A stretch of 64,000 nucleotides of DNA from Alteromonas sp. RKMC-009 (GTDB taxonomy: Bacteria > Pseudomonadota > Gammaproteobacteria > Enterobacterales > Alteromonadaceae): the NCBI RefSeq assembly GCF_003584565.2, contig NZ_CP031010.1, positions 4,340,001-4,404,000 on the forward strand, written 5' to 3'. Numbering within the stretch: position 1 is the first letter of the stretch; the number at the start of each line of letters is the position of its first letter. The translations under genes and the position numbers were made by a program. The notes beneath the pieces are model-generated. The model had not been told where the DNA came from, made no database searches, and saw only the letters and a list, made by a program, of their open reading frames with translations. This document shows positions 44,539 to 52,944 of the stretch, one piece after another.

Positions 44539-45756
44539 CTATGCCTGTGCAGTCCGCAATCTTAAAACCGGGCGCTCATCAATGAAAATGTGGATCAGCG
44601 CAGTGATACCGGCAATCACACAGGCACTCCACCAGACTACATCGTAAGAACCGGTGGTATCGTACAGATAACCACCCAGCCAGACTCCGCTGAATGAACC
44701 CAGCTGATGGCTTAAAAACACAATGCCATACAGCAGCCCCATGTGCGGCAAACCGAATAACTGCGCCACCAGCCCGGATGTAGGCGGCACCGTGGCCAGC
44801 CACAACAAACCAGTCACAATAGAGAATATGTAAACCGATGTTGATGACATAGGAAAATACATGAAGCCGGCAATGGCGACAGCCCGCAATGCGTAAATGA
44901 GGGTGAGCAGATTTTTCTTGGAATATTTACCCGCCCATGAGCCGGACAACAGGCAGCCAAAGATGTTAAACAACCCGATAAGTGCCAGGCTCATGACCGC
45001 GATGTCAGCAGTAAAGCCCCTGTCAGCAAGAAATGCAGGCATATGCACGGTAATGAATGCCAGCTGGAAACCGCACACATAAAACCCCACCACAATCAGC
45101 CAGTAATGGGGGTAAGTACAAGCCTCTTTCAGCGCTTCTTTCACGGTCTGACGCACCTGTGTGTTGCCCTGCGCCGCCTGTTGCCCGCCGCTGCCGGTTA
45201 ATGAACCGGCCATCAGGCTCATCATCAGCGCACTTCCCGCCATCAGTAACAACGCATTGCTCCAGCCATAAGCGGCAATAAAATGCTGTGCAACGGGTAC
45301 TACCAGCAACTGTCCGGCGGAGCCGGCAGCACTGCCAAGACCTAAGGCAAATGAGCGTTTTTCCGGAGACACCATTCTCGCCATCGCAGGCAATACCACA
45401 CCCAAACCGGAGGCGGCGATGCCCATCCCCATCAGCAAGCCGGCTCCCACATTCAGGCTGCCGGCGCTGTCACTGAAGGCAGTAACCGCTAAACCACCGG
45501 CATACAGGAAGGCGCCCAGAATAACGGTTTTTACGGTACCGAAACGGTCTGCCATCGCCCCGGCAACAGGCTGAAAGAGTCCCCACCATAAATTTTGCAT
45601 CGCCAGCGCAAAAGCAAACACCTCCCGGCCGTAGCCAAACTCTGAGGAAACAGGCTCCATGAAGAAACCCATGGAAGAACGCAATCCAAAATTGAGCGAT
45701 AACAATATGCAGGCAAAAGCGATGGAGAAACTGAGGAGTCTGACCGGCTGTGACAT
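44539..45756 (-). CDS. MFS transporter
   Basis: A 405-residue inner-membrane permease with about 12 hydrophobic helices (LLSFSIAFACILLSLNFGLRSSMGFFMEPVSSEFGYGRE at the start; ADRFGTVKTVILGAFLYA as MFS motif A). The pattern is close to the oxalate/formate and monocarboxylate-type MFS groups, so an organic-acid substrate is possible but not proven. The start ATG 45756 follows AAGGATGC; the longer frame has no ribosome site. A terminator separates it from the sugar porter gene upstream. Confidence 0.82.
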   Translation of the reverse strand: MSQPVRLLSFSIAFACILLSLNFGLRSSMGFFMEPVSSEFGYGREVFAFALAMQNLWWGLFQPVAGAMADRFGTVKTVILGAFLYAGGLAVTAFSDSAGSLNVGAGLLMGMGIAASGLGVVLPAMARMVSPEKRSFALGLGSAAGSAGQLLVVPVAQHFIAAYGWSNALLLMAGSALMMSLMAGSLTGSGGQQAAQGNTQVRQTVKEALKEACTYPHYWLIVVGFYVCGFQLAFITVHMPAFLADRGFTADIAVMSLALIGLFNIFGCLLSGSWAGKYSKKNLLTLIYALRAVAIAGFMYFPMSSTSVYIFSIVTGLLWLATVPPTSGLVAQLFGLPHMGLLYGIVFLSHQLGSFSGVWLGGYLYDTTGSYDVVWWSACVIAGITALIHIFIDERPVLRLRTAQA

Positions 45757-45820
45757 GAGGCATCCTTGTGATGCAGCCCTTTCCACTCCGGTATCTGCTT
45801 GCGGTAAAAGGCTGAAACGT

Positions 45821-45853
45821 AAAAAGGCATACTACCGCTTTTCGTATGCCTTT
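45821..45853 (-). terminator. Rho-independent terminator of the sugar porter gene
   Basis: AAAGGCATAC (45823-45832) pairs with GTATGCCTTT (45844-45853); read leftward a T-run follows. Confidence 0.8.
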
Positions 45854-45887
45854 AATACTCAGTGGATGTAAGGTTTTTCCCGCCGGC

Positions 45888-47306
45888 TCAGCCTTTCATA
45901 TCTTCCAGTTCACGACCGCGGGTTTCATACACGTACTTGCTGACAAAAATCACTGACAGCACAGCACATAATGCATAGAAGCCGTATGCGCCTGCCAGAC
46001 CAATACCGGCCAGCATCATCGGGAAAGTCCATGTGATAGCGAAGTTTGTCAGCCACTGGATCAATCCGCTCACCGCCAGACCGGAGCCACGGATTTGATT
46101 GGGGAACATTTCTCCCAGCATCACCCACATGACCGGTCCCCATGAGAAGTTGAAGCAGAACACATACAGATTGGCAGCAATCAGTGCAACAGGTCCCCAG
46201 GCACCCATTATCAGTTTTCCGTCCATCCCCTGCTCTGCGTTGCCAAACGCGACAACCAGCGCGATAAGCGTGACAGACATACCGGCAGAACCCCACTTCA
46301 ACAGCGGTTTACGGCCCACTTTATCGATGATTGCCAGGGTAACCAGACAGGCAGCAATACTGATGGCTCCGCTTATCACGTTGATCAGAAGGGCGTCACT
46401 TTCTGAGAAGCCGACGGCCTGCCATAACACCGCGCCGTAATAGAACACCACGTTAATACCCACCAGTTGCTGCAAGGTGGCAAGGCCCAGACCAATCCAC
46501 ACGATGGGTCTGACCTTTCCGGTATCCGGTTGTTTCAGGTCGCTCAGGCGAGGCTGATGATCATTTGCCAGTGTGGATTCAATTTCAGTCAGCTTGCCCG
46601 CTCCTGCATCACCGTAAAGCTTGCCCAAAACCTGCTGCGCCTTGACTTTATCTCCTTTAACGACAAGGAAACGGGGACTTTCAGGTATAAATAGCAGCAT
46701 CAGTAAGAACAACGACGCCGGGATAAGCTCCATCCAGAACATCCAGCGCCAGGCTGCATAATCCATCCACAGAGCCTGCGTAGAACCCGAGGCGAAATCA
46801 GCAAGAATATAGTTACTGAGAAAAGCGGCAAATAACCCGCTGATAATCGCGATTTGCTGAATCGACGTGAGCATGCCACGGTATCTGGCAGGCGAAACTT
46901 CGACAATATAAGCCGGTGCCATGACAGAGGCAGCGCCTACCGCAAGCCCACCCAGGATACGATAGAAAACAAACTCACCACCACTGGTTGAAACGCCGGA
47001 GCCCCAGGCACTGATAATAAAGAACACTGCCGCCACCAGCAGCAATGCCCTTCTGCCGTACTTATCTGCCAGCCGCCCGGCAAAAAAAGCACCGACGGCA
47101 CACCCTAAAAGCATACTGGAAACATTAAATCCCGTACCCACACTTTCTGACTGAAAGGCGGCCTGCAAACCGTCAACAGTGCCGTTAATAACGCCACTGT
47201 CGAACCCGAATAAGAAACCACCAATGGTGGCAACAACACTGATGAAGAGTATAAAACTCCTGTTTTCAGAGGGCTTGTCTGTACTTGCTGATAACACGGT
47301 TTCCAT
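45888..47306 (-). CDS. Sugar porter family MFS transporter, probable D-xylose:H+ symporter
   Basis: A 472-residue inner-membrane protein with 12 predicted helices and sugar-porter motifs: GRLADKYGRRALL (motif A), YIVEVSPARYRGML, PESPRFLVVKG and DKVGRKPLL (motif A repeat). It resembles XylE of E. coli. It is co-transcribed with xylR, 55 bases downstream of it, and stands opposite xylBA, so xylose is the likely substrate. Galactose or glucose cannot be excluded. Confidence 0.88.
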   Translation of the reverse strand: METVLSASTDKPSENRSFILFISVVATIGGFLFGFDSGVINGTVDGLQAAFQSESVGTGFNVSSMLLGCAVGAFFAGRLADKYGRRALLLVAAVFFIISAWGSGVSTSGGEFVFYRILGGLAVGAASVMAPAYIVEVSPARYRGMLTSIQQIAIISGLFAAFLSNYILADFASGSTQALWMDYAAWRWMFWMELIPASLFLLMLLFIPESPRFLVVKGDKVKAQQVLGKLYGDAGAGKLTEIESTLANDHQPRLSDLKQPDTGKVRPIVWIGLGLATLQQLVGINVVFYYGAVLWQAVGFSESDALLINVISGAISIAACLVTLAIIDKVGRKPLLKWGSAGMSVTLIALVVAFGNAEQGMDGKLIMGAWGPVALIAANLYVFCFNFSWGPVMWVMLGEMFPNQIRGSGLAVSGLIQWLTNFAITWTFPMMLAGIGLAGAYGFYALCAVLSVIFVSKYVYETRGRELEDMKG

Positions 47307-47361
47307 AGGGTACTGATTCTCCGTTATTAATAATTCTGCGTCATTTAAGTTTCATTGCTCT

Positions 47362-48582
47362 CTAGATGGCGGCAAACTTTGATAAACCTTCCACGGGCAA
47401 GTCATCCAGACTTTGGGGCCGGTGTGCCTGACGGTACTCCACCGGAGTCTGGTTAAAATGCTTGCGGAATATGGCATACATGTATTGAATCGACGGGTAG
47501 CCACAAATTTCTGCGATTTCAACTGCGGCTTCATCAGTTTCCTTCAGCATTTTGCAGGCACGGCTGAGTTTTTCGTTATGAATTTCGGTGTGAATACTGT
47601 GTCCCCGCTCCTCTTTGAAACGGCCCTCCAGGTTTGAGCGGGATATACCTACGTAGTCCAGCACCTGGTCAACCTTAATACCCCGACATGCGTTATGCCG
47701 TATGAAATGCATAGCCTGCATTACCAGCGGGTCTTTAATCGCTTTGTAATCGGTAGACTGCCGTTCAGCTACACGCTCGGGTGGTACGAGTACCGGCGCT
47801 TTGCTGACTGGTAAACCCTGCAATTGCCGGTGCAGCATTCTTGCAGCCTGAAACCCCATGTCAAAACAGCCCTGCTTCACTGATGTCAGACTGACACGAC
47901 TCAGGTACCGGGCCAGCTCGTCATCATCTATACCTATCACTGAATACCTTTCAGGAATGAGTAAGCCAAGATGATCACAGGCTTGCAGCAGGTGACGGGC
48001 CCGCGCATCGGTAACTGCCACGATTCCGGTCGGTTCCGGTAAACTATTCAGCCAGTCGGTGAGTCGTTTTAAAGAATACTGCCAGGTTTCCGGGCGTACG
48101 GCATGACCACGATAAACGAAACACTCATAGCCTTCCCGCCGAGTCAATTCCAGCATGGCGCGTTCACGCTCATGTGCCCACCGGTTCTGAGAGTCAAGAG
48201 GCGCACCGTAAAAGGCGAATTGTTCTATGCCTTTTTGTTTTAAATGTTCAAATGCAGCTTCAACCAATGCAAAGTTATCGGTAGCGACGTAGGGCACTTG
48301 GGGATAATCAGCCTTATTTTGATAAGAACCGCCTACTGCCACTACCGGCACTCTGGCTTTAGTCAGCGCTTTTTCAATAGCAGGATTATCAAAATCCGCA
48401 ATAATTCCGTTTCCGCTCCACTCGTCCAGATGCTCCAGCCGGGTCATAAAGTCCTCTTCAAGATACAAGTCCCAGTCGGCTTTCGACGTTTGCAAATATC
48501 GGCCTATACCTTCGATAATCTGACGGTCATAAACCTTACTGGCATTAAACAGCAGCGTGATACTGTGTGACTTTTCGAACAT
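47362..48582 (-). CDS. xylR: Xylose operon activator XylR (AraC family)
   Basis: A 406-residue regulator with an N-terminal LacI/PBP-like xylose-binding domain (about 5-280; MFEKSHSITLLFNASKVYDRQIIEGI, VIGIDDDELARYLSRVSLTSVKQ) and two AraC-type HTH motifs (about 295-390; GIKVDQVLDYVGISRSNLEGRFKEE, AVEIAEICGYPSIQYMYAIFRKHFNQTPVEYRQ). This matches XylR of E. coli in length and arrangement. It diverges from xylBA; repeats of AGCAATT in the shared gap may be its binding sites. Confidence 0.93.
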   Translation of the reverse strand: MFEKSHSITLLFNASKVYDRQIIEGIGRYLQTSKADWDLYLEEDFMTRLEHLDEWSGNGIIADFDNPAIEKALTKARVPVVAVGGSYQNKADYPQVPYVATDNFALVEAAFEHLKQKGIEQFAFYGAPLDSQNRWAHERERAMLELTRREGYECFVYRGHAVRPETWQYSLKRLTDWLNSLPEPTGIVAVTDARARHLLQACDHLGLLIPERYSVIGIDDDELARYLSRVSLTSVKQGCFDMGFQAARMLHRQLQGLPVSKAPVLVPPERVAERQSTDYKAIKDPLVMQAMHFIRHNACRGIKVDQVLDYVGISRSNLEGRFKEERGHSIHTEIHNEKLSRACKMLKETDEAAVEIAEICGYPSIQYMYAIFRKHFNQTPVEYRQAHRPQSLDDLPVEGLSKFAAI

Positions 48583-48610
48583 AGCTGGCCCCGACTAATA
48601 AGATTCCGTA

Positions 48611-48693
48611 AAGCAATTTATGAATATTGTTTTTACGCATCCTAAACCACTGCAAAGCAATTAACAAAAAGATTACAAAATTTCATAATTGCT
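48611..48693. promoter_or_regulatory. Repeated AGCAATT elements between xylR and xylB
   Basis: AAGCAATT occurs at 48611-48618 and 48655-48662, and inverted (AATTGCT) at 48687-48693. The first and the inverted copy continue with a similar ATGAA stretch. These are candidate XylR sites; a weak -35/-10 pair (TTCATA, 18 bases, GATAAT) at the right end fits an activator-dependent xylB promoter. Confidence 0.4.
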
Positions 48694-48751
48694 CTGATCG
48701 CTTTTGATAATCAACATAGAGGAATAGCGGATTACCAGAAGTGAAAACAAC

Positions 48752-50242
48752 ATGTACATAGGCATTGATTTAGGCACCTCAGGGGTAAAAGTGGTGTTAA
48801 CAGACGAACAGGGCGCGGTGTTAAGAACCACCCATGCGTCTCTGGATGTGTCGATGCCAAGGGCTTTATGGTCAGAGCAGGATCCGGCAGACTGGTGGGA
48901 AGCGACCTGTCAGTGTCTGGATGCGCTGAAAGCATCGCAGGACTTAAGTACCGTGAAGGCTATCGGACTGAGCGGACAAATGCACGGGGCAACCTTGCTG
49001 GATGAAAACGGTGACGTGTTGCGCCCTGCCATTTTGTGGAACGACGGCCGGTGCGACGATGAATGTCATGAAATAGAAGCGGCCGTGAGCGACGCACGTC
49101 AGCGCAGCGGTAATATCGTGATGGCAGGCTTCACCGCGCCTAAAATCCTGTGGATTAAGCACCATGAACCTGATGTCTACAGACGCATTCACAAAGTATT
49201 GTTGCCCAAAGATTACCTGCGTTACAAACTGACCGGTGAATTTGCCAGCGAAATGTCAGATGCAGCCGGCACTATCTGGCTGAATACGGAATCCCGTAAA
49301 TGGGACAGCACATTGCTGGCTGCCACAGGGCTGAATGAATCTCATATGCCGGCACTTTTCGAAGGGAATGCGGTTACCGGAGAGCTGACGGCCAGCCTTG
49401 CCGAACGCTGGGGCATGAAATCCGTCCCTGTTGCCGGCGGCGGTGGCGATAACGCTGCCGGCGCTATTGGCTGCGGTATTGTTGATCCGGGTCAGGCCAT
49501 GCTGTCACTGGGCACATCCGGGGTTTACTTTGCCGTCACCGATACCTTTCGCATTAACACAGAGCAGGCTGTACACAGCTTCTGTCATGCTCTGCCTTCC
49601 CGCTGGCATATGATGTCGGTAATGCTGAGTGCTGCGAGCTGTTTACAATGGTACGCAGCTCAAAGTGGTTACGAGGATGTAGGGGCGATGCTTGATGATG
49701 TTGAGCAGTCAGTCTCTTATTCTGATGAAGCTACGCCGTTGTTTTTGCCTTACCTGACCGGTGAGCGGACACCGCATAATAATCCTTATGCGAAAGCAGC
49801 CTTTTTCGGGGTCACAGCCAGCACTACCCGCGCACACTTGGCCAGAGCTGTTATTGAAGGTGTTTCCATGGCGCTGGCAGACGGCATGGACGCAGTGCAT
49901 CAAAGTGGCGTCAGTGTATCGTCAATCAGTCTGATAGGCGGCGGAGCGAAAAGTCCTTTCTGGCGACAATTGCTCAGCGATATCAGCGGTCAGACCTTAA
50001 CTTACCGCAAAGGCGGCGATGTTGGCCCTGCGCTCGGAGCGGCAAGGCTTGCGCAACTGGCGGTGAATCCCGACAAATCCTTATCTGATATTTGTTTCCA
50101 GCCCGAAGCAGAAGCGGAATATAAACCAGACCCCAAAGTTAACGAAGCCTATTTAGCAAAACGTCAGCAGTTCCGTGAGCTTTACTACGCCATAGAACCT
50201 TTCTGGTCGTCACCGAAAAAACAGAAAACTTTCACGAATTAA
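48752..50242 (+). CDS. xylB: Xylulokinase
   Basis: It phosphorylates D-xylulose to xylulose 5-phosphate, feeding the pentose phosphate pathway. The 496-residue FGGY-family kinase has the N-terminal ATP-site MYIGIDLGTSGVKVVLTDE, SGQMHGATLLD with the substrate-contacting His, GGGGDNAAGAIG with the catalytic Asp, and LIGGGAKSPFWRQL in the C-terminal domain. It lies 71 bases before xylA in one operon. It is unusual only in that xylB precedes xylA, the reverse of E. coli. Confidence 0.95.
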   Translation: MYIGIDLGTSGVKVVLTDEQGAVLRTTHASLDVSMPRALWSEQDPADWWEATCQCLDALKASQDLSTVKAIGLSGQMHGATLLDENGDVLRPAILWNDGRCDDECHEIEAAVSDARQRSGNIVMAGFTAPKILWIKHHEPDVYRRIHKVLLPKDYLRYKLTGEFASEMSDAAGTIWLNTESRKWDSTLLAATGLNESHMPALFEGNAVTGELTASLAERWGMKSVPVAGGGGDNAAGAIGCGIVDPGQAMLSLGTSGVYFAVTDTFRINTEQAVHSFCHALPSRWHMMSVMLSAASCLQWYAAQSGYEDVGAMLDDVEQSVSYSDEATPLFLPYLTGERTPHNNPYAKAAFFGVTASTTRAHLARAVIEGVSMALADGMDAVHQSGVSVSSISLIGGGAKSPFWRQLLSDISGQTLTYRKGGDVGPALGAARLAQLAVNPDKSLSDICFQPEAEAEYKPDPKVNEAYLAKRQQFRELYYAIEPFWSSPKKQKTFTN

Positions 50243-50313
50243 CATAATTGTTGAACTGCGCAGGGTCTTTCACACTGTCTTCACCATAACCCTGCCTGAA
50301 CAGGAAAAAGAAT

Positions 50314-51633
50314 ATGAGCAACTATTTCGACGCAATTCCAAAGATCAAATACGAAGGCGCGGACTCGACCAATCCGCTGGCATTTAAACACTACAACCCG
50401 GAAGAAGTGATCATGGGTAAAACCATGGAAGCGCACCTTCGATTTGCTGCCTGCTATTGGCACAACTTCTGCTGGGACGGAGCTGATGTATTCGGTGGCG
50501 GCACATTTAATCGTCCCTGGCTGACTCAGGGTGATGCCATGACGCAAGCTAAAGCGAAGGCGGATGCGGCTTTCTCATTTCTGGAAAAGCTCGGCGCGCC
50601 TTACTACTGCTTTCACGATGTTGATGTGGCACCGGAAGGTCAGTTTCTGAAAGAATACGTGCACAACTTTTCCACCATGACTGAAGTGCTGGCGCACAAG
50701 CAGGAAGAAACCGGCATGAAACTGCTCTGGGGCACGGCGAATGTATTCAGCCACCCCCGTTACATGTCAGGCGCAGCAACCAACCCGGATCCGGCCGTGT
50801 TTGCCCGCGCAGCCACTCAGGTATTTCATGCGATGAACGCCACCAAACAACTGGGCGGTGAAAACTACGTGTTGTGGGGCGGCCGTGAAGGTTACGAAAC
50901 CCTGCTGAACACCGATTTAAAACGTGAACGTCAGCAACTGGGGCGCTTCATGAATATGGTGGTAGAACACAAACACAAAATCGGCTTTGACGGCCTGCTG
51001 CTGATAGAACCTAAGCCACAGGAACCGACGAAACATCAGTACGACTACGACACAGCAACCGTACACGGCTTCCTGTCTGAATTTGGTTTAGAGAAAGAGT
51101 TTGCCGTAAACATTGAAGCCAACCACGCCACCTTGTCCGGCCACTCTTTCCATCACGAAATTGCCACTGCATTTGCACTGGGTATCTTTGGCTCTATTGA
51201 TGCCAACCGCGGCGACCCGCAATTAGGCTGGGATACTGACCAGTTCCCTAATTCAGTAGAAGAAATGACACTGATTTGTTACGAAATTCTGAAAAATGGT
51301 GGCTACACCTCAGGCGGCTTTAACTTTGACACCAAATTACGCCGTCAAAGCACCGAACCGGAGGACTTATTCCTGGGCCACATTGGGGGCATGGATACCT
51401 GTGCGCTGGGCCTGAAGAAAGCCGCTGCACTGCTGGAGTCAGAAGCACTGGGTAACGCCGTTGAGAAACGCTATGCTGGCTGGTCAGAAGATTTCGGCCA
51501 GCAGGTATTAAACGGTAAAATGTCGCTGGAAGACGTAGCTAAGTTCGCCAGCGATAACGCACTGGATCCCAAGCCGGTATCCGGCAAACAGGAAGGCCTG
51601 GAAAACATCGTAAACCAGGTGATCTACAAGTAA
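50314..51633 (+). CDS. xylA: Xylose isomerase
   Basis: It converts D-xylose to D-xylulose with two divalent metals. The 439-residue TIM-barrel enzyme keeps the catalytic set: His101 and Asp104 in [10 protein letters not shown] (same numbering as E. coli XylA), [30 protein letters not shown], and [18 protein letters not shown]. Length fits the class II enzymes. CAGGAAAAAG precedes the ATG. It is the second gene of the xylBA operon and is followed by a hairpin terminator. Confidence 0.97.
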   Translation: MSNYFDAIPKIKYEGADSTNPLAFKHYNPEEVIMGKTMEAHLRFAACYWHNFCWDGADVFGGGTFNRPWLTQGDAMTQAKAKADAAFSFLEKLGAPYYCFHDVDVAPEGQFLKEYVHNFSTMTEVLAHKQEETGMKLLWGTANVFSHPRYMSGAATNPDPAVFARAATQVFHAMNATKQLGGENYVLWGGREGYETLLNTDLKRERQQLGRFMNMVVEHKHKIGFDGLLLIEPKPQEPTKHQYDYDTATVHGFLSEFGLEKEFAVNIEANHATLSGHSFHHEIATAFALGIFGSIDANRGDPQLGWDTDQFPNSVEEMTLICYEILKNGGYTSGGFNFDTKLRRQSTEPEDLFLGHIGGMDTCALGLKKAAALLESEALGNAVEKRYAGWSEDFGQQVLNGKMSLEDVAKFASDNALDPKPVSGKQEGLENIVNQVIYK

Positions 51634-51665
51634 GCTGGCTGGCGCTGACCGGTTTGCTGTATCAT

Positions 51666-51693
51666 GGCTCCTCGTTTTTACGGGGAGCCTGTT
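51666..51693 (+). terminator. Terminator hairpin after xylA
   Basis: GGCTCCTCG (51666-51674) pairs with CGGGGAGCC (51681-51689), including one G-U pair; TGTTTTG follows. The right arm also holds the GGGGAG ribosome site of the aminotransferase gene, so the hairpin could both end xylBA transcription and limit translation of the next gene. Confidence 0.6.
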
Positions 51694-51696
51694 TTG

Positions 51697-52857
51697 TTGA
51701 AGTTTTCAGATCGTGCCAACGCCATTACACCCTTCTATGCCATGGCTTTTTCAGAGAAAGCCAGTGCCCTTGAAGCAAAAGGGCATCATGTCGTCAGACT
51801 CAATATTGGCGAACCGGATTTCGGTGCTCCGGGTCCGGTCGTGCAGGCCATGCAGGACGTCATGGAAAAGGCAGAACTGCCCTACACGTCAGCCTTAGGT
51901 TTACCGGCCCTGCGGGAAGCCATTGCCGGTTTCTATCTTCAGCGACATGGTGTTGCTGTCAATCCAAACAATGTTGTGGTGACTGCAGGAGCATCCGCCG
52001 CGCTGCTTCTGGTGAGTGCCGCACTGGTTAACCACGGCGACAAAGTGATGCTGGCCGACCCGGCCTACCCGTGCAACCGTCAGTTTATCCGAAGCTTTGG
52101 CGGGCAGTTGCAAAGCATTCCCGCAGGCGCTGAACAGCGCTTTCAGCTGACACCACAAAGCGTGCAGGCAAACTGGCAGAGCGATACCAAAGGTGTGATG
52201 CTGGCATCACCGTCTAATCCCACGGGCACATCAGTGCCTGAAAGTGATCTGGCGGCAGTATGCGATTTTGTAAAATCCCGTGATGGCTGGCGCATTGTTG
52301 ACGAAATTTACCTGAATCTCAGCCATCATGGTCACGCTCAGACCGTACTGGCTTTTGACCCCGACGCCATTGTGATCAACAGCTTTTCAAAGTACTTCGG
52401 TATGACCGGCTGGCGTTTAGGCTGGTGTGTAGTGCCGGATGACATGGTGCCGGTGATGGAGCGTCTGGCGCAGAACTTATACATTTGCCCGTCGACCCCC
52501 GCGCAATATGCGGCGCTGGCCTGTTTCACCCCGGAAACCCTGAACGTTTGCGAAGGACGCAGAGATATTCTGCTGCACCGGCGTCAGCGGGTTCTTGATG
52601 GCTTAAAGCAGGCTGGATTGTCCGTGGATGTGGAGCCGGACGGCGCGTTTTATGTATATATCAACGTCACCTCTACCGGTCTGAACGCCATGACATTCTG
52701 TGAGCGGTTACTGGAAGAACAGCACGTTGCCCTGACACCGGGTAATGATTTTGGCGAGGCCACCGGTGATGACTATGTGCGTTTGTCCTTCGCAGCTTCA
52801 GAAACTGCACTGGATGAAGGTATAAAGCGTATCGGTACTTTCCTGGCGTCACTGTGA
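51697..52857 (+). CDS. PLP-dependent aminotransferase, class I/II
   Basis: A 386-residue fold-type I aminotransferase. Motifs: RLNIGEPDFGAPGPV, AGASAALLLVSAAL, SPSNPTGTSV, VDEIYLNLSH, and NSFSKYFGMTGWRLGW with the Schiff-base Lys. The exact amino donor cannot be told; aspartate/aromatic or alanine-type activity is likely. I chose TTG 51697 (MKFSDRAN) because GGGGAG (51682-51687) lies nine bases upstream; TTG 51694 is equally possible, and an ATG at 51664 lies in front of a terminator hairpin. It follows xylA after 63 bases but is probably not part of xylose metabolism. Confidence 0.85.
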   Translation: MKFSDRANAITPFYAMAFSEKASALEAKGHHVVRLNIGEPDFGAPGPVVQAMQDVMEKAELPYTSALGLPALREAIAGFYLQRHGVAVNPNNVVVTAGASAALLLVSAALVNHGDKVMLADPAYPCNRQFIRSFGGQLQSIPAGAEQRFQLTPQSVQANWQSDTKGVMLASPSNPTGTSVPESDLAAVCDFVKSRDGWRIVDEIYLNLSHHGHAQTVLAFDPDAIVINSFSKYFGMTGWRLGWCVVPDDMVPVMERLAQNLYICPSTPAQYAALACFTPETLNVCEGRRDILLHRRQRVLDGLKQAGLSVDVEPDGAFYVYINVTSTGLNAMTFCERLLEEQHVALTPGNDFGEATGDDYVRLSFAASETALDEGIKRIGTFLASL

Positions 52858-52889
52858 TTTATCAGGACTGGTTGCGGCTTAAATATAGA

Positions 52890-52930
52890 AAAGCCGGTCA
52901 GCGGCTCCTGAAAGCAGCGGAACCGGCTTT
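52890..52930. terminator. Hairpin between convergent aminotransferase and TonB receptor genes
   Basis: AAAGCCGGT (52890-52898) pairs with ACCGGCTTT (52922-52930) with a long loop that can fold further. No long T-run; probably a bidirectional transcription end. Confidence 0.55.
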
Positions 52931-52944
52931 GTGAGTACATTTAT

